NCBI RefSeq assembly: GCF_017741935.1
Contig: NZ_JAGHMH010000028.1
Location: forward strand, 372,001 to 436,000
Source: Rhizobium sp. 16-449-1b
GTDB taxonomy: Bacteria > Pseudomonadota > Alphaproteobacteria > Rhizobiales > Rhizobiaceae
Direction: 5' to 3'
Length of the DNA: 64,000 nt
The position numbers were made by a program, and so were the translations under genes. The notes beneath the pieces were generated by a model. That model was not told the DNA's origin, did not search any database, and saw nothing but the letters and a program-made list of their open reading frames with translations. Of the stretch, positions 25,279 through 33,126 are shown piece by piece; the first letter of the stretch is position 1; each line of letters opens with the position of its first letter.

Positions 25279-26607
25279 TCAACCTTTCGTCTTCAGGTAG
25301 GCGTCGCGCACGTCGGATACGGCATTGGCGTGCGAGGAGAAGCCTTCGTAGAGCGCAAGCTTGTGCGCATGGGCGGCGAACTCGGGATAAGCAGGCGCCG
25401 TGACGTAGCCGATCGAGCTGCGCTTGACGAAGTCGGTGACGGAAAGCGGGCCATAGGTGCGCGCCCACCGGCTGGTCGGCAGAACGGCATTCGGGCCCAG
25501 GCAGAAATTGCCGATGCTGACGGGCGTGTGCGGTCCAAGCAGAATTTCGGCGGCTTCGGTGATGTGGCCGAGGTGTGCAAAGGCGTCGGTGGAGAGAATT
25601 TCGAGGTGCTCGGGCGCGTAGGCGTTGACGAAGGCGTAGCTCTCCTCGATCGAGGAGGTCAGCACGACGCCGCCGCACTTGCCTGTCAGCACGGTCCTGG
25701 AGAAGCCGACGCGCTGTTCCGTCATCCGACCCCAATGCTCCGGAAGCGCCGCGATGGCTTCTTCCGCGACACGGCGGCTGTGGGTGACGAGATAGGCGGA
25801 CGAATCCGGGCCGTGCTCGGCTTCGATCAGGAGGTCGAGTGCCGCAAGACCGCCATGCACGGTGTCGTCGGCGAAGATCATCGCCTCGGAGGGGCCGGCC
25901 GGCAGGCCTGTGTCGATCACGCCGGAGAGAAGACGCTTCGCGGCGACGACCCACGGGCTGCCTGGCCCGACGATCTTCAGCGCCGGCTTGATTGTTTCCG
26001 TGCCATAGGCGACGGCCGCAACGGCCTGTGCGCCGCCAACCTTGTAGACGGTGTTGACGCCAGCAAGACGGGCGGCCACTAGCGTCGCGGCGTCCACGCT
26101 TCCATCCGGCGCCGGTGGGGTGACGATTGCAAGGTTCGGCACGCCGGCAACCACGGCCGGAACCGAGGTCATCATCGTGACCGAGGGGAAGGAGCCCTTT
26201 CCGCGCGGCACATAGAGCGCGACGGACTGGATCGGCGTGAAGCGGTCGCCGGCGAAGGCGCCCGGGCGAATTTCCTTCAGCCACATGGCCTCGGGCTTCT
26301 GCTCCTCGTGGAAGGTGCGGATGTTGGATATGCCGAACTTGATCGCCTCGATGACGTCGTCCTCGACAAGCTTGAAGGCGGCGTCGAACTCTGCCTCGGT
26401 CACCTGGATCGAGCTTTCCGACACGTCCGCCTTGTCAAGCTCGCGGCCGAAGCGTGCAACGGCCTGGTCGCCTTCCGTGCGGACCGCCTCGAGGATCGGG
26501 CCCACCTTCTCGATAAAGCCGGAAATGTCGGTCTCCGACCGGCGAAGCAGAGCCGATTTCTCGTCTGAAGAAAGCTTCGAATATTCGTAAAAGGAGACTT
26601 CAGTCAT
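25279..26607 (-). CDS. histidinol-dehydrogenase-family enzyme, HpsN-like
   Basis: A 442-residue NAD-dependent four-electron-type dehydrogenase homologous to HisD. Conserved parts are IVGPGSPWVVAAKR, LPAGPSEAMIFAD, EAEHGPDSSAYLVT and NAYAPEHLEI (the catalytic Glu-His pair). However, the HisD zinc-site Gln is Glu, the Asp of GDYASG is Asn (IGNFCLGPN), and the substrate-binding His of NHVLPT is Ala (NAVLPT). That argues against L-histidinol and fits a sulfopropanediol 3-dehydrogenase (HpsN) or similar. The ATG at 26607 is chosen because the family N-terminus (TEVSFYEYSKL) begins there. No his operon genes lie nearby, and a 14-bp palindrome lies upstream. Confidence 0.85.
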   Translation of the reverse strand: MTEVSFYEYSKLSSDEKSALLRRSETDISGFIEKVGPILEAVRTEGDQAVARFGRELDKADVSESSIQVTEAEFDAAFKLVEDDVIEAIKFGISNIRTFHEEQKPEAMWLKEIRPGAFAGDRFTPIQSVALYVPRGKGSFPSVTMMTSVPAVVAGVPNLAIVTPPAPDGSVDAATLVAARLAGVNTVYKVGGAQAVAAVAYGTETIKPALKIVGPGSPWVVAAKRLLSGVIDTGLPAGPSEAMIFADDTVHGGLAALDLLIEAEHGPDSSAYLVTHSRRVAEEAIAALPEHWGRMTEQRVGFSRTVLTGKCGGVVLTSSIEESYAFVNAYAPEHLEILSTDAFAHLGHITEAAEILLGPHTPVSIGNFCLGPNAVLPTSRWARTYGPLSVTDFVKRSSIGYVTAPAYPEFAAHAHKLALYEGFSSHANAVSDVRDAYLKTKG

Positions 26608-26765
26608 TGTGCACGTAACCTTGTTGGCGTCTTGGGCAAGCGCCGGCGAAAACCCAGCAATGGGCACAGCTTCGCCGCCGATGTCCGTTCGATCGGCTGT
26701 CTACTCAAACCAGTGGCTCAGGTCGAGGATTGATGTTCCGCTTTATTTATTTTGGTCGAGTGAAA

Positions 26766-26779
26766 CATGTATATACATG
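26766..26779. promoter_or_regulatory. 14-bp palindrome, candidate HutC-type operator
   Basis: CATGTATATACATG is a perfect palindrome 159 bases upstream of the histidinol-dehydrogenase-like gene. HutC-subfamily regulators bind TGTATATACA-like sites, and such a regulator is encoded three genes downstream. Confidence 0.6.
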
Positions 26780-26837
26780 CCATGTCAACGCACTTTGCGA
26801 CGAGAATTGTGCGCTGCAACTTAAGCGTGGTCATGCG

Positions 26838-27608
26838 TCAGATGGAAGCGAGGAAGCCGCCGTCGACAGGTAGGCAATGGCCGGTGATATAGCCTGCCGC
26901 ATCACTGGCGAGAAACACGACGGCGCCCCCAAGATCGGCTGCTTCGCCAAAGCGGCGCTGCGGGATCCTTGCCAGCATGCGCGTCTGCCAGTCGTCATCC
27001 TCATAGAAACCGTCGGTCATCGCTGTCCTGAAATAGCCGGGCGCGATCGCGTTCACGCGGATGCCGGCCTCGGCCCATTCGGCGGCAAGCGCGCGGGTCA
27101 TTCCGAGCAGGCCGGACTTGGAGGAGCCGTAGGGAACGGCGGTGGGTACGCCGACAAAGGACGTGAGCGAGCAGAGATTGATGATGCTGCCGCCGGTCCC
27201 TTGCTTGGACATGCGCTTCGCCGCCGCCTGCGACCAGAAGAACGCGCCCTTGAGATTGGTTCCGACAATACGGTCCCACAGCGCTTCGTCCACATCGAGC
27301 GAAGGCGCTACCTGCTCGATGCCGGCATTGTTGACGAGAATGTCGATCCTACCGGTCAAAGCGCAGGCCTGCTCCAGCGCGGCGTCGATCGAGGCGAGAT
27401 CGCTGACATCCTGCGCGATGGCAATGCAGCGCACACCCCGGCCTTCAACCTTGGTTTTCGTGTCCTGCAGCGACGCCAGCTCTCTCGCCGTTATGCAGAG
27501 GTCGGCGCCCGCATCCGCCAGCGCAAGGGCGATCGCCTGGCCAAGGCCGCGGCTGGCGCCGGTGACGACGGCGACCCGCCCCTTCAGATTGAATGAATGT
27601 CCGGACAT
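26838..27608 (-). CDS. short-chain dehydrogenase/reductase, HpsO-like by context
   Basis: A 256-residue classical SDR. The cofactor loop is VTGASRGLGQA (residues 15-25) and the structural motif is NNAG. The catalytic Ser lies in NLCSLTSF, and YGSSK supplies Tyr and Lys (about residues 158-162). The C-terminal signature GYITGHCLPVDGGF is typical. The ATG at 27608 follows a strong GGAGGGATCAC site. It is the first gene of the leftward cluster and has an operator-like sequence 45 bases upstream. With the MDR and HisD-like genes it completes an hpsO/N/P-like trio. By sequence alone it could equally be a gluconate- or 3-oxoacyl-type SDR. Confidence 0.87.
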   Translation of the reverse strand: MSGHSFNLKGRVAVVTGASRGLGQAIALALADAGADLCITARELASLQDTKTKVEGRGVRCIAIAQDVSDLASIDAALEQACALTGRIDILVNNAGIEQVAPSLDVDEALWDRIVGTNLKGAFFWSQAAAKRMSKQGTGGSIINLCSLTSFVGVPTAVPYGSSKSGLLGMTRALAAEWAEAGIRVNAIAPGYFRTAMTDGFYEDDDWQTRMLARIPQRRFGEAADLGGAVVFLASDAAGYITGHCLPVDGGFLASI

Positions 27609-27652
27609 GTGATCCCTCCGATGTTGCGCCGAGGAAAGCATCTTTCCGCGAT

Positions 27653-27666
27653 CATATCTATACATA
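27653..27666. promoter_or_regulatory. second HutC-type operator candidate
   Basis: CATATCTATACATA matches the palindrome at 26766-26779 at 11 of 14 positions, with an intact TATACAT half-site. It lies 45 bases before the SDR start. Confidence 0.45.
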
Positions 27667-27693
27667 TAACGGTCATGGTTAGTGGCGCCGCCG

Positions 27694-28497
27694 TCACTGG
27701 CCTTCGTCAGGGATGTTCAGCAGATGTCCGCAAGCCTTGCAATGCACGGCGTCGGCATCATGGCGCTGCAGGCCGCATTGTGGGCAAGGGAAGTTCACCT
27801 TGTAGGGTCGAACGACCGCCTGCGCGAGGCGGACGAAGAGCGAAATGCCGACGATCATCGTCACGATCGATGTCAGCTTTCCCATGACACCGGGCAAGGT
27901 GATGTCGCCGAAGCCTGTCGTCGTGACCGTCGCCACGGTGAAGTACAGGGCGTCGACAAAGCCTTCCCATCCGCCCTGGCCGTAGAAGAAGGTCGTATAG
28001 ACGAAGCCGGTGACGATGAAGAGGAAGACCACCAGGTTGACGCAGGCGCGTACCACGTCCAGCAGATGCGCGCAGCCGAGCCGTCGCAATCCCTCCTTTA
28101 GGAATGGGCTGTTGCCGATCGCCCAGATCCGCATCGCCCGCAGGAAGGTGAAGTTGAACAAGAGATCCGGAAGCAGCAGTGTCGCCAGGATGAAGAGGTC
28201 TATCCAACTCATCGGCCGCTTCGCGAAAGCCTTTACGTTTCCCGCGATGATGGCCTGGGCGATGAGTTCGATCGCCACCCACACGGCAATCATATAGTCG
28301 ATGATGAGATAAGAAGGCCCGGTCCGCAGATATGGGCCGAACAGGAAGAAGGCCAGGATGGCGAGATCCACGAAGGCAAGCAGACCCTGCAGCTGAAGCG
28401 AACGGACACCCCTTCCGCGTTGCAGCCAGTTCAGTTGTTTTCGGAGTTTCTTGACGATGCTGCCTGCGTCGCCTGAATCGGTGTGCGCGTTGCTCAT
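27694..28497 (-). CDS. potassium-channel-like membrane protein with C-terminal zinc ribbon
   Basis: A 267-residue protein with a voltage-gated-channel-like layout. Hydrophobic segments lie at about 38-58, 63-83, 99-117, 150-170 and 208-228, with a pore helix and selectivity filter TTTGFGD (residues 192-198). That filter is of the T-x-G-F-G type and is permissive for K+. S4 arginines are sparse (FLRAMRIW), so voltage sensing is doubtful. After the last membrane segment a short zinc ribbon, CPQCG with CKACGH (Cys238, 241, 253, 256), forms the cytoplasmic tail in place of the usual RCK/TrkA-N domain. It lies upstream of the SDR gene on the same strand but is functionally unrelated to it. Confidence 0.82.
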   Translation of the reverse strand: MSNAHTDSGDAGSIVKKLRKQLNWLQRGRGVRSLQLQGLLAFVDLAILAFFLFGPYLRTGPSYLIIDYMIAVWVAIELIAQAIIAGNVKAFAKRPMSWIDLFILATLLLPDLLFNFTFLRAMRIWAIGNSPFLKEGLRRLGCAHLLDVVRACVNLVVFLFIVTGFVYTTFFYGQGGWEGFVDALYFTVATVTTTGFGDITLPGVMGKLTSIVTMIVGISLFVRLAQAVVRPYKVNFPCPQCGLQRHDADAVHCKACGHLLNIPDEGQ

Positions 28498-28683
28498 GCG
28501 CCAGAACTATCAATCGCTTTCAGCTTTTCAACCGCCAAGCTGCCGCACCTATTAAATCCAGGCCTCGGTGCAGCTGCCTAAATTCGCCGCCCTTGCCGCC
28601 GCTTTTTTTGGCATGCGCGAGCAAGCCATGCGGAAATAGCGCGTTTTTCGAGTTGGCACGCATGTTGCATTTGAAAGGGCAGA

Positions 28684-28801
28684 GTTGGTGGCTAGGGTTC
28701 CGGCACGTAAATGTGTGACTGGTCCGAGAGCTGCCACCGGTTGGGGGAGAAATCCCACCGGGTGCACGGCGGGACAAAAGCCCGGGAGACCTCGTAAGCC
28801 A
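28684..28801 (+). promoter_or_regulatory. guanidine-I (ykkC) riboswitch
   Basis: The conserved ykkC segments occur in order: CTAGGGTTCCG (28692-28702), ACTGGTCCGAGAG (28718-28730) and ACGGCGGGACAAAAGCCCGGGAGA (28766-28789, cited in two parts: ACGGCGGGAC and AAAAGCCCGGGAGA). A P1 helix can form between TGGCT (28689-28693) and AGCCA (28797-28801). Guanidine-I riboswitches switch on guanidine export or degradation genes when guanidinium binds. Here the aptamer is followed at once by an intrinsic terminator and then by a guanidine degradation operon, so ligand binding presumably prevents termination. Confidence 0.93.
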
Positions 28802-28840
28802 AGGGATTGGCGGTGCGATGGTCTGTGCCAATCCCTTTTT
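28801..28840 (+). terminator. riboswitch-controlled terminator
   Basis: AAGGGATTGGC (28801-28811) pairs with GCCAATCCCTT (28827-28837), followed by further T residues. The stem begins at the last base of riboswitch P1, so formation of the two should interfere. It lies 23 bases before the binding-protein start codon and is the expression platform. Confidence 0.85.
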
Positions 28841-28863
28841 CTATACGCAAAAGGGGAATTTCA

Positions 28864-29937
28864 ATGCAGACTTTTTCGAAGATCATTTCAGTCGCAGCAC
28901 TTTCGACAGCGCTGGTATTCGGCTTCGGCGCTGGCGCCCGGGCCGAGCAGAAGACCGATTTCAAGGTCGCCTGGTCCATCTATGTCGGCTGGATGCCATG
29001 GGGCTATGCCGCCGACCACGGCATCGTCAAGAAATGGGCCGATAAATACGGCATCAAGATCGAGGTCACGCAGTTCAACGACTACGTGGAGTCGATGAAC
29101 CAATATACGGCCGGTGCCTTCGATGCGGTCACGCTCACCAATATGGATGGCCTGTCCATTCCGGCCGCCGGTGGCGTTGATACCACCGCCGTCATCGTCG
29201 GTGACTTCTCGAACGGCAACGACGCCGTCATCCTCAAGGACAAGGCGAGCCTCGCCGACGTCAAGGGACAGAACGTCAATCTCGTCGAGTTCTCCGTTTC
29301 GCACTACCTGATGGCGCGCGCGCTTGAGAGTATCAAGCTGACGGAGCGCGACGTGAAGGTTGTCAATACGTCGGATGCCGACATGGTCGCCGCCTACAAG
29401 ACGCCCGAAGTGACGGCTGTCGTGACCTGGAACCCGCTCGTCTCCACCATTCTCGAAGACCCGACGGCCAAGAAGGTGTTCGACAGCTCGCAGATTCCGG
29501 GCGAAATCATCGACCTCATGGTCGCCAATACCGGCGTGCTGAAGGACAATCCGAATTTCGGCAAGGCACTCGCCGGCATCTGGTACGAGACGACCGCCCT
29601 GATGGCCGCCGATAGCGCCGAAGGCAAGGCGGCGCGCGAGGCGATGGGCTCCGCGTCCGGTACCGATCTCAAGGGATACGAGGCGCAACTGGCCGTAACC
29701 CGTCTGTTCGACAAGGCGGCGGATGCCGTGGCCTTCACCGCTTCGCCGAACCTGCCCAAGACCATGGACCTCGTGCGCAACTTCCTGTTCGAGAAGGGGC
29801 TGCTCGGCAATGGCGCGCCGTCCGCCGATGTCATCGGCATCGAGATGCCCGATGGCAAGGTTCTCGGCGACGCCGGCAACGTCAAGCTTCGCTTCACGGA
29901 AACATACATGAAGGCTGCCGCCGACGGCGCGCTTTAA
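28864..29937 (+). CDS. ABC importer substrate-binding protein, probable guanidine binder
   Basis: A 357-residue periplasmic binding protein of the nitrate/taurine (NMT1-like) family with a Sec signal peptide (ALSTALVFGFGAGARA, cleavage near residue 27). WSIYVGWMPWGYAADHGIVK, then FDAVTLTNMDGLS and WNPLVSTILEDP, are family features with many aromatic and acidic residues, suited to a cation. The ATG at 28864 follows AAAAGGGGAATTTCA; the open frame upstream covers the terminator and is excluded. It is the first gene after the guanidine riboswitch and the importer specific to this operon, so guanidinium is the likely ligand. Confidence 0.9.
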   Translation: MQTFSKIISVAALSTALVFGFGAGARAEQKTDFKVAWSIYVGWMPWGYAADHGIVKKWADKYGIKIEVTQFNDYVESMNQYTAGAFDAVTLTNMDGLSIPAAGGVDTTAVIVGDFSNGNDAVILKDKASLADVKGQNVNLVEFSVSHYLMARALESIKLTERDVKVVNTSDADMVAAYKTPEVTAVVTWNPLVSTILEDPTAKKVFDSSQIPGEIIDLMVANTGVLKDNPNFGKALAGIWYETTALMAADSAEGKAAREAMGSASGTDLKGYEAQLAVTRLFDKAADAVAFTASPNLPKTMDLVRNFLFEKGLLGNGAPSADVIGIEMPDGKVLGDAGNVKLRFTETYMKAAADGAL

Positions 29938-29948
29938 GCGATGCCGAC

Positions 29949-29972
29949 ACCGGCGCGGGAACTCGCGCCGGT
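29949..29972 (+). terminator. intercistronic stem-loop after binding-protein gene
   Basis: ACCGGCGCG (29949-29957) pairs perfectly with CGCGCCGGT (29964-29972), with no U-run afterwards. It probably stabilises the binding-protein mRNA or causes partial termination, giving more binding protein than permease. Confidence 0.55.
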
Positions 29973-30001
29973 TCGTTGTCTAACGTGAACGGAGCATCTT
30001 C

Positions 30002-30820
30002 ATGCGCTGGATAAACACGAGGCCGAGCAAAGGGGCGCAACTCGCCCTGATGCTGTTGCCGTTCGTGCTGCTGGTGATCGCCTATGCCTTCGGCTCGGCG
30101 GCGCGGCTGGCGGAAAACGCCAACGACAAACTTCTGCCCACGCTCTCCGTGCTCGGCGATGCGATCAACCGCATGGCCTTCGTCGCCGATCCGAGGACGG
30201 GAGCGTATCTGCTGTGGTCAGACACATCGGCGAGCCTCATCCGCTTGCTGTCAGGGCTTGGCATCTCGACCGTGATCGCCCTGGTCGTCGGCATGCTGAT
30301 CGGCATGCTGCCCTATCTCAGGGCAATGCTGGCGCCTTTTGTCGCGGTGATATCGATGGTGCCGCCGTTGGCGCTGCTGCCGATCCTCTTCATCGTCATG
30401 GGGCTCGGCGAGACGTCGAAAATCACGCTGATTGCCATCGGCGTCGCGCCGACGATGATCCGCGACCTGGCGCTGAAGGCGCTCGAACTGCCGCGCGAGC
30501 AGATCGTCAAGGCGGAGACTTTGGGCGGCTCATCCTGGCAGATCGCCTTGCGGGTGGTGCTGCCGCAGGTGCTTCCACGGCTGATCACCTGTCTCAGGCT
30601 GCAGCTCGGTCCGGCCTGGCTGTTTCTCATCGCCGCCGAAGCGATCTCGTCGGATTCCGGCCTCGGCTACCGGATCTTCCTCGTTCGTCGCTACCTCTCG
30701 ATGGATATCATCTTTCCCTATGTGATCTGGATCACGCTCTTGGCGGTCGCGATGAACTATGTGCTCGACCGCATTTCGGCCGCCGTCTTCCCCTGGTCCG
30801 TGCTGGAGAAGTCGGCATGA
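30002..30820 (+). CDS. ABC importer permease, guanidine operon
   Basis: A 272-residue inner-membrane permease with about six hydrophobic segments. The EAA loop lies at about residues 165-185 (LELPREQIVKAETLGGSSWQ, then ALRVVLPQ). It belongs to the NitT/TauT (SsuC-like) group. The stop overlaps the ATPase start (ATGA), so the two subunits are coupled. It is the second gene of the riboswitch-controlled operon and is expected to carry guanidinium inward. Confidence 0.9.
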   Translation: MRWINTRPSKGAQLALMLLPFVLLVIAYAFGSAARLAENANDKLLPTLSVLGDAINRMAFVADPRTGAYLLWSDTSASLIRLLSGLGISTVIALVVGMLIGMLPYLRAMLAPFVAVISMVPPLALLPILFIVMGLGETSKITLIAIGVAPTMIRDLALKALELPREQIVKAETLGGSSWQIALRVVLPQVLPRLITCLRLQLGPAWLFLIAAEAISSDSGLGYRIFLVRRYLSMDIIFPYVIWITLLAVAMNYVLDRISAAVFPWSVLEKSA

Positions 30821-31641
30821 GCGAACTCAGGATAGAAAAGGTCTGGAAGGAATATGGCGACCAGATCGTGCTCGAGGATGTGTCGCTGACGGTACAGTCG
30901 CGCGCCTTCGTCGCGCTGGTCGGCCCGTCGGGCTGCGGCAAGACGACCTTCCTGCGCATGCTTCTCGGCCAGGAACAGCCGACGCGCGGAACGATCCTGC
31001 TCGATGGCGAGCCGTTGCCGGCTGAACCGGGGCCTGATCGCGGCGTCGTGTTCCAGCGCTATTCGGTGTTCCCGCATCTGACGGTGCTCGGCAATGTGAT
31101 GCTGGGCAAGGAATTCACCGCTGCCCGATATCGCGCCAAGCTCTTCGGTGCCGCGCGGCGGGAGGCGATGGAGGAAGCGCGCCACCTGATCGCGCAGGTC
31201 GGCCTGGCCGGTTCGGAGAGCAAGTATCCGTCGCAGCTCTCCGGCGGCATGCAGCAGCGGCTGGCGCTTGCGCAGGCATTGATCATGCAGCCCAAGGTGC
31301 TGTTGCTCGATGAGCCCTTCGGCGCGCTCGACCCCGGCATCCGCGCCGAAATCCATACGCTGATGAAGCGGCTGTGGAACGAGACGCAGATGACCGTGGT
31401 CATGGTCACGCACGACATGCGTGAAGCCTTCACGCTGGCGAGCCGCGTCATTGCGTTCGAGCGGCGGCGCGACCGGCCGGAAGAGAAACTGCGCTATGGC
31501 GCGTCGATCACCAACGACATTTCGATCTGGCCCCCGCGCCTTGCGGGCACGCCATCCATTTTCAGCCCTGATCGGGACGACCCGATCGCATTTCCGGGGC
31601 AACGCCAGGACGACCTGGCATCATCTGGAGATAAGGCATGA
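30817..31641 (+). CDS. ABC importer ATPase, guanidine operon
   Basis: A 274-residue ATPase. Walker A is GPSGCGKTTFL (about residue 36), the signature is QLSGGMQQRLALAQAL, Walker B is VLLLDEPFGALDPG, and the switch His lies in VMVTHDMREA. The ATG at 30817 overlaps the permease stop. The open frame begins far upstream inside the permease gene and is not used. It has a C-terminal tail of about 55 residues beyond the core. The last codons overlap the next gene (ATGA-type), so the whole operon is tightly packed. Confidence 0.9.
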   Translation: MSELRIEKVWKEYGDQIVLEDVSLTVQSRAFVALVGPSGCGKTTFLRMLLGQEQPTRGTILLDGEPLPAEPGPDRGVVFQRYSVFPHLTVLGNVMLGKEFTAARYRAKLFGAARREAMEEARHLIAQVGLAGSESKYPSQLSGGMQQRLALAQALIMQPKVLLLDEPFGALDPGIRAEIHTLMKRLWNETQMTVVMVTHDMREAFTLASRVIAFERRRDRPEEKLRYGASITNDISIWPPRLAGTPSIFSPDRDDPIAFPGQRQDDLASSGDKA

Positions 31642-32453
31642 TGCATGTAAGCCGCTCTGCGGAAGAAATCGCGGCAAACCGCGCCCGCTATGAAGAGCAC
31701 CAGAAAAAAGGACTGCAATTCGCACCGAAGGCGCTCCCGGCGCCCAGCCCGCTACCCGCGCCGGCACTTGAAAGCAGCGCCGTCATTCATCAGGAAGTCA
31801 TTCCGGGTGGCTGGTACTGGTCGACCGTGTTGAAGCGCGGCGAGGTCATTCGCGTCGATCAGGGCGAGGGTGGCTCGACGGTGGCCGTCGTTGCCTGGAA
31901 CGCCGATGATACGAGCGAACGGCTGAACCTGGTCGATACCGCGAAGGTGCAGTGGACGACGGCGCTCGGCAAGGGTCGCGTGCTGTTTTCCGATATGGGC
32001 CGCGTGATGTTTTCGCTCACCGAAGACAGCTCCGGTGCTCACGATTGCCTGATGGGCGGCTCCACGGCGGCCACCAACGCCGCGAAATATCCGGGTGAAA
32101 AGACTCGCAATACCCGCGACAACCTGGTTCTCCTGGCGGCCAAGCTCGGGCTCCACCGTCGTGATATTCCCGGCATGATCAATCTCTTCGCACCCGTCAG
32201 CCTGGATGAGGATGGCGGGTTCCACTGGCGCGCCAAGCGCTCCAACAGCGGCGATTATACCGAGTTGCGCGCCGAGATGGACATGCTCGTCGGCTTCTCC
32301 AATTGCCCGCATCCGCTGGACCCGAACCCGGTCTACGCGCCGCAGCCGGTCACGATCACCCGCTTCCGCGCGGCAGTGCCCGCGCCTGATGATCTGGCGC
32401 GCACTGCGACGGCGGAGGCCGTCAGGGGTTTCGAAAACAACGCGATGGCATAG
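31638..32453 (+). CDS. urea-carboxylase-associated protein 1 (carboxyguanidine deiminase subunit)
   Basis: A 271-residue protein of the DUF1989/UAAP family. The region HQEVIPGGWYWSTVLKRGEV starts the conserved domain, followed by DTSERLNLVDTAKVQ and SSGAHDCLMGG and ending with NCPHPLDPNP. Two such proteins accompany urea-amidolyase-type enzymes in guanidine operons. Published work on Pseudomonas and others showed they form the CgdAB deiminase, which converts carboxyguanidine to allophanate. The start overlaps the ATPase stop and is preceded by GGAGATAAGGC. It acts in the cytoplasm between the carboxylase and allophanate hydrolase steps. Which CgdA/B name applies is not certain from sequence alone. 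Confidence 0.87.
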   Translation: MMHVSRSAEEIAANRARYEEHQKKGLQFAPKALPAPSPLPAPALESSAVIHQEVIPGGWYWSTVLKRGEVIRVDQGEGGSTVAVVAWNADDTSERLNLVDTAKVQWTTALGKGRVLFSDMGRVMFSLTEDSSGAHDCLMGGSTAATNAAKYPGEKTRNTRDNLVLLAAKLGLHRRDIPGMINLFAPVSLDEDGGFHWRAKRSNSGDYTELRAEMDMLVGFSNCPHPLDPNPVYAPQPVTITRFRAAVPAPDDLARTATAEAVRGFENNAMA

Positions 32454-32471
32454 GCGTAAGGAGGGGCGATC

Positions 32472-33122
32472 ATGAGCATTTTCATTCAGACATCCAATGC
32501 CCGCACGCTCGACAACGCCGTGCAGGATCATTTCATACCGGCCGAGGCACCATGGTCCGGCATTGTCAGGAAGGGCCAGACGATCCGCATCGAGGACAGC
32601 TATGGCCAGCAGGCGATCGACACGCTGTTTTATCGTGCCGACGATTTCTCGGAACGCTATTCCAATCAGGACACGATGCGCGCGCAGGGTGCCGCCTATG
32701 TAGGCGTCGGCACGAAGGTGATGTCGAGCGAAGGCAATGTCATGCTGCGCATGACCGCCGATAGCTGCGGCCGCCATGACACCTCCGCCGGCGCCTGCTC
32801 GTGCGAGAGCAATACCGTTCGCTTCGGACACGCGACCAAGTATCTCCACGCCTGCCGCGACAATTTCGTGCTTGAGGTGACCAAGCACGGCATGAGCAAG
32901 CGCGACATCGTGCCGAACATCAATTTCTTCATGAACGTCCCGATCAAGCCGAATGGCGAGATGACGATCGTCGATGGCATTTCTTCGCCCGGCGACTACG
33001 TCGAACTCGTCGCCGAGATGGACGTGCTCTGCGTCATCTCCAATTGCCCGCAGATCAACAACCCATGCAACGGCTTCGATCCGACGCCGATCCGGGTTTT
33101 GATCTGGGACGCAGAGGGCTGA
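32472..33122 (+). CDS. urea-carboxylase-associated protein 2 (carboxyguanidine deiminase subunit)
   Basis: A 216-residue DUF1989-family paralogue of the preceding gene. Shared features are the AIDTLFYRADDFSERYSNQD and SCGRHDTSAGACSCESNT segments. The latter is Cys/His-rich, suggesting a metal site. The end NCPQINNPCNGFDPTPIRV parallels NCPHPLDPNP of the partner. It starts at an ATG after AAGGAGGGGCGATC, 18 bases after the first subunit. The two are expected to form a heteromeric deiminase acting on carboxyguanidine. Confidence 0.88.
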   Translation: MSIFIQTSNARTLDNAVQDHFIPAEAPWSGIVRKGQTIRIEDSYGQQAIDTLFYRADDFSERYSNQDTMRAQGAAYVGVGTKVMSSEGNVMLRMTADSCGRHDTSAGACSCESNTVRFGHATKYLHACRDNFVLEVTKHGMSKRDIVPNINFFMNVPIKPNGEMTIVDGISSPGDYVELVAEMDVLCVISNCPQINNPCNGFDPTPIRVLIWDAEG

Positions 33123-33126
33123 TCTC

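Noticed and set aside
25279..26607. Annotation as a biosynthetic histidinol dehydrogenase (hisD)
   Set aside because: Zinc-site and imidazole-contacting residues differ, and the neighbours are catabolic rather than histidine biosynthesis genes.
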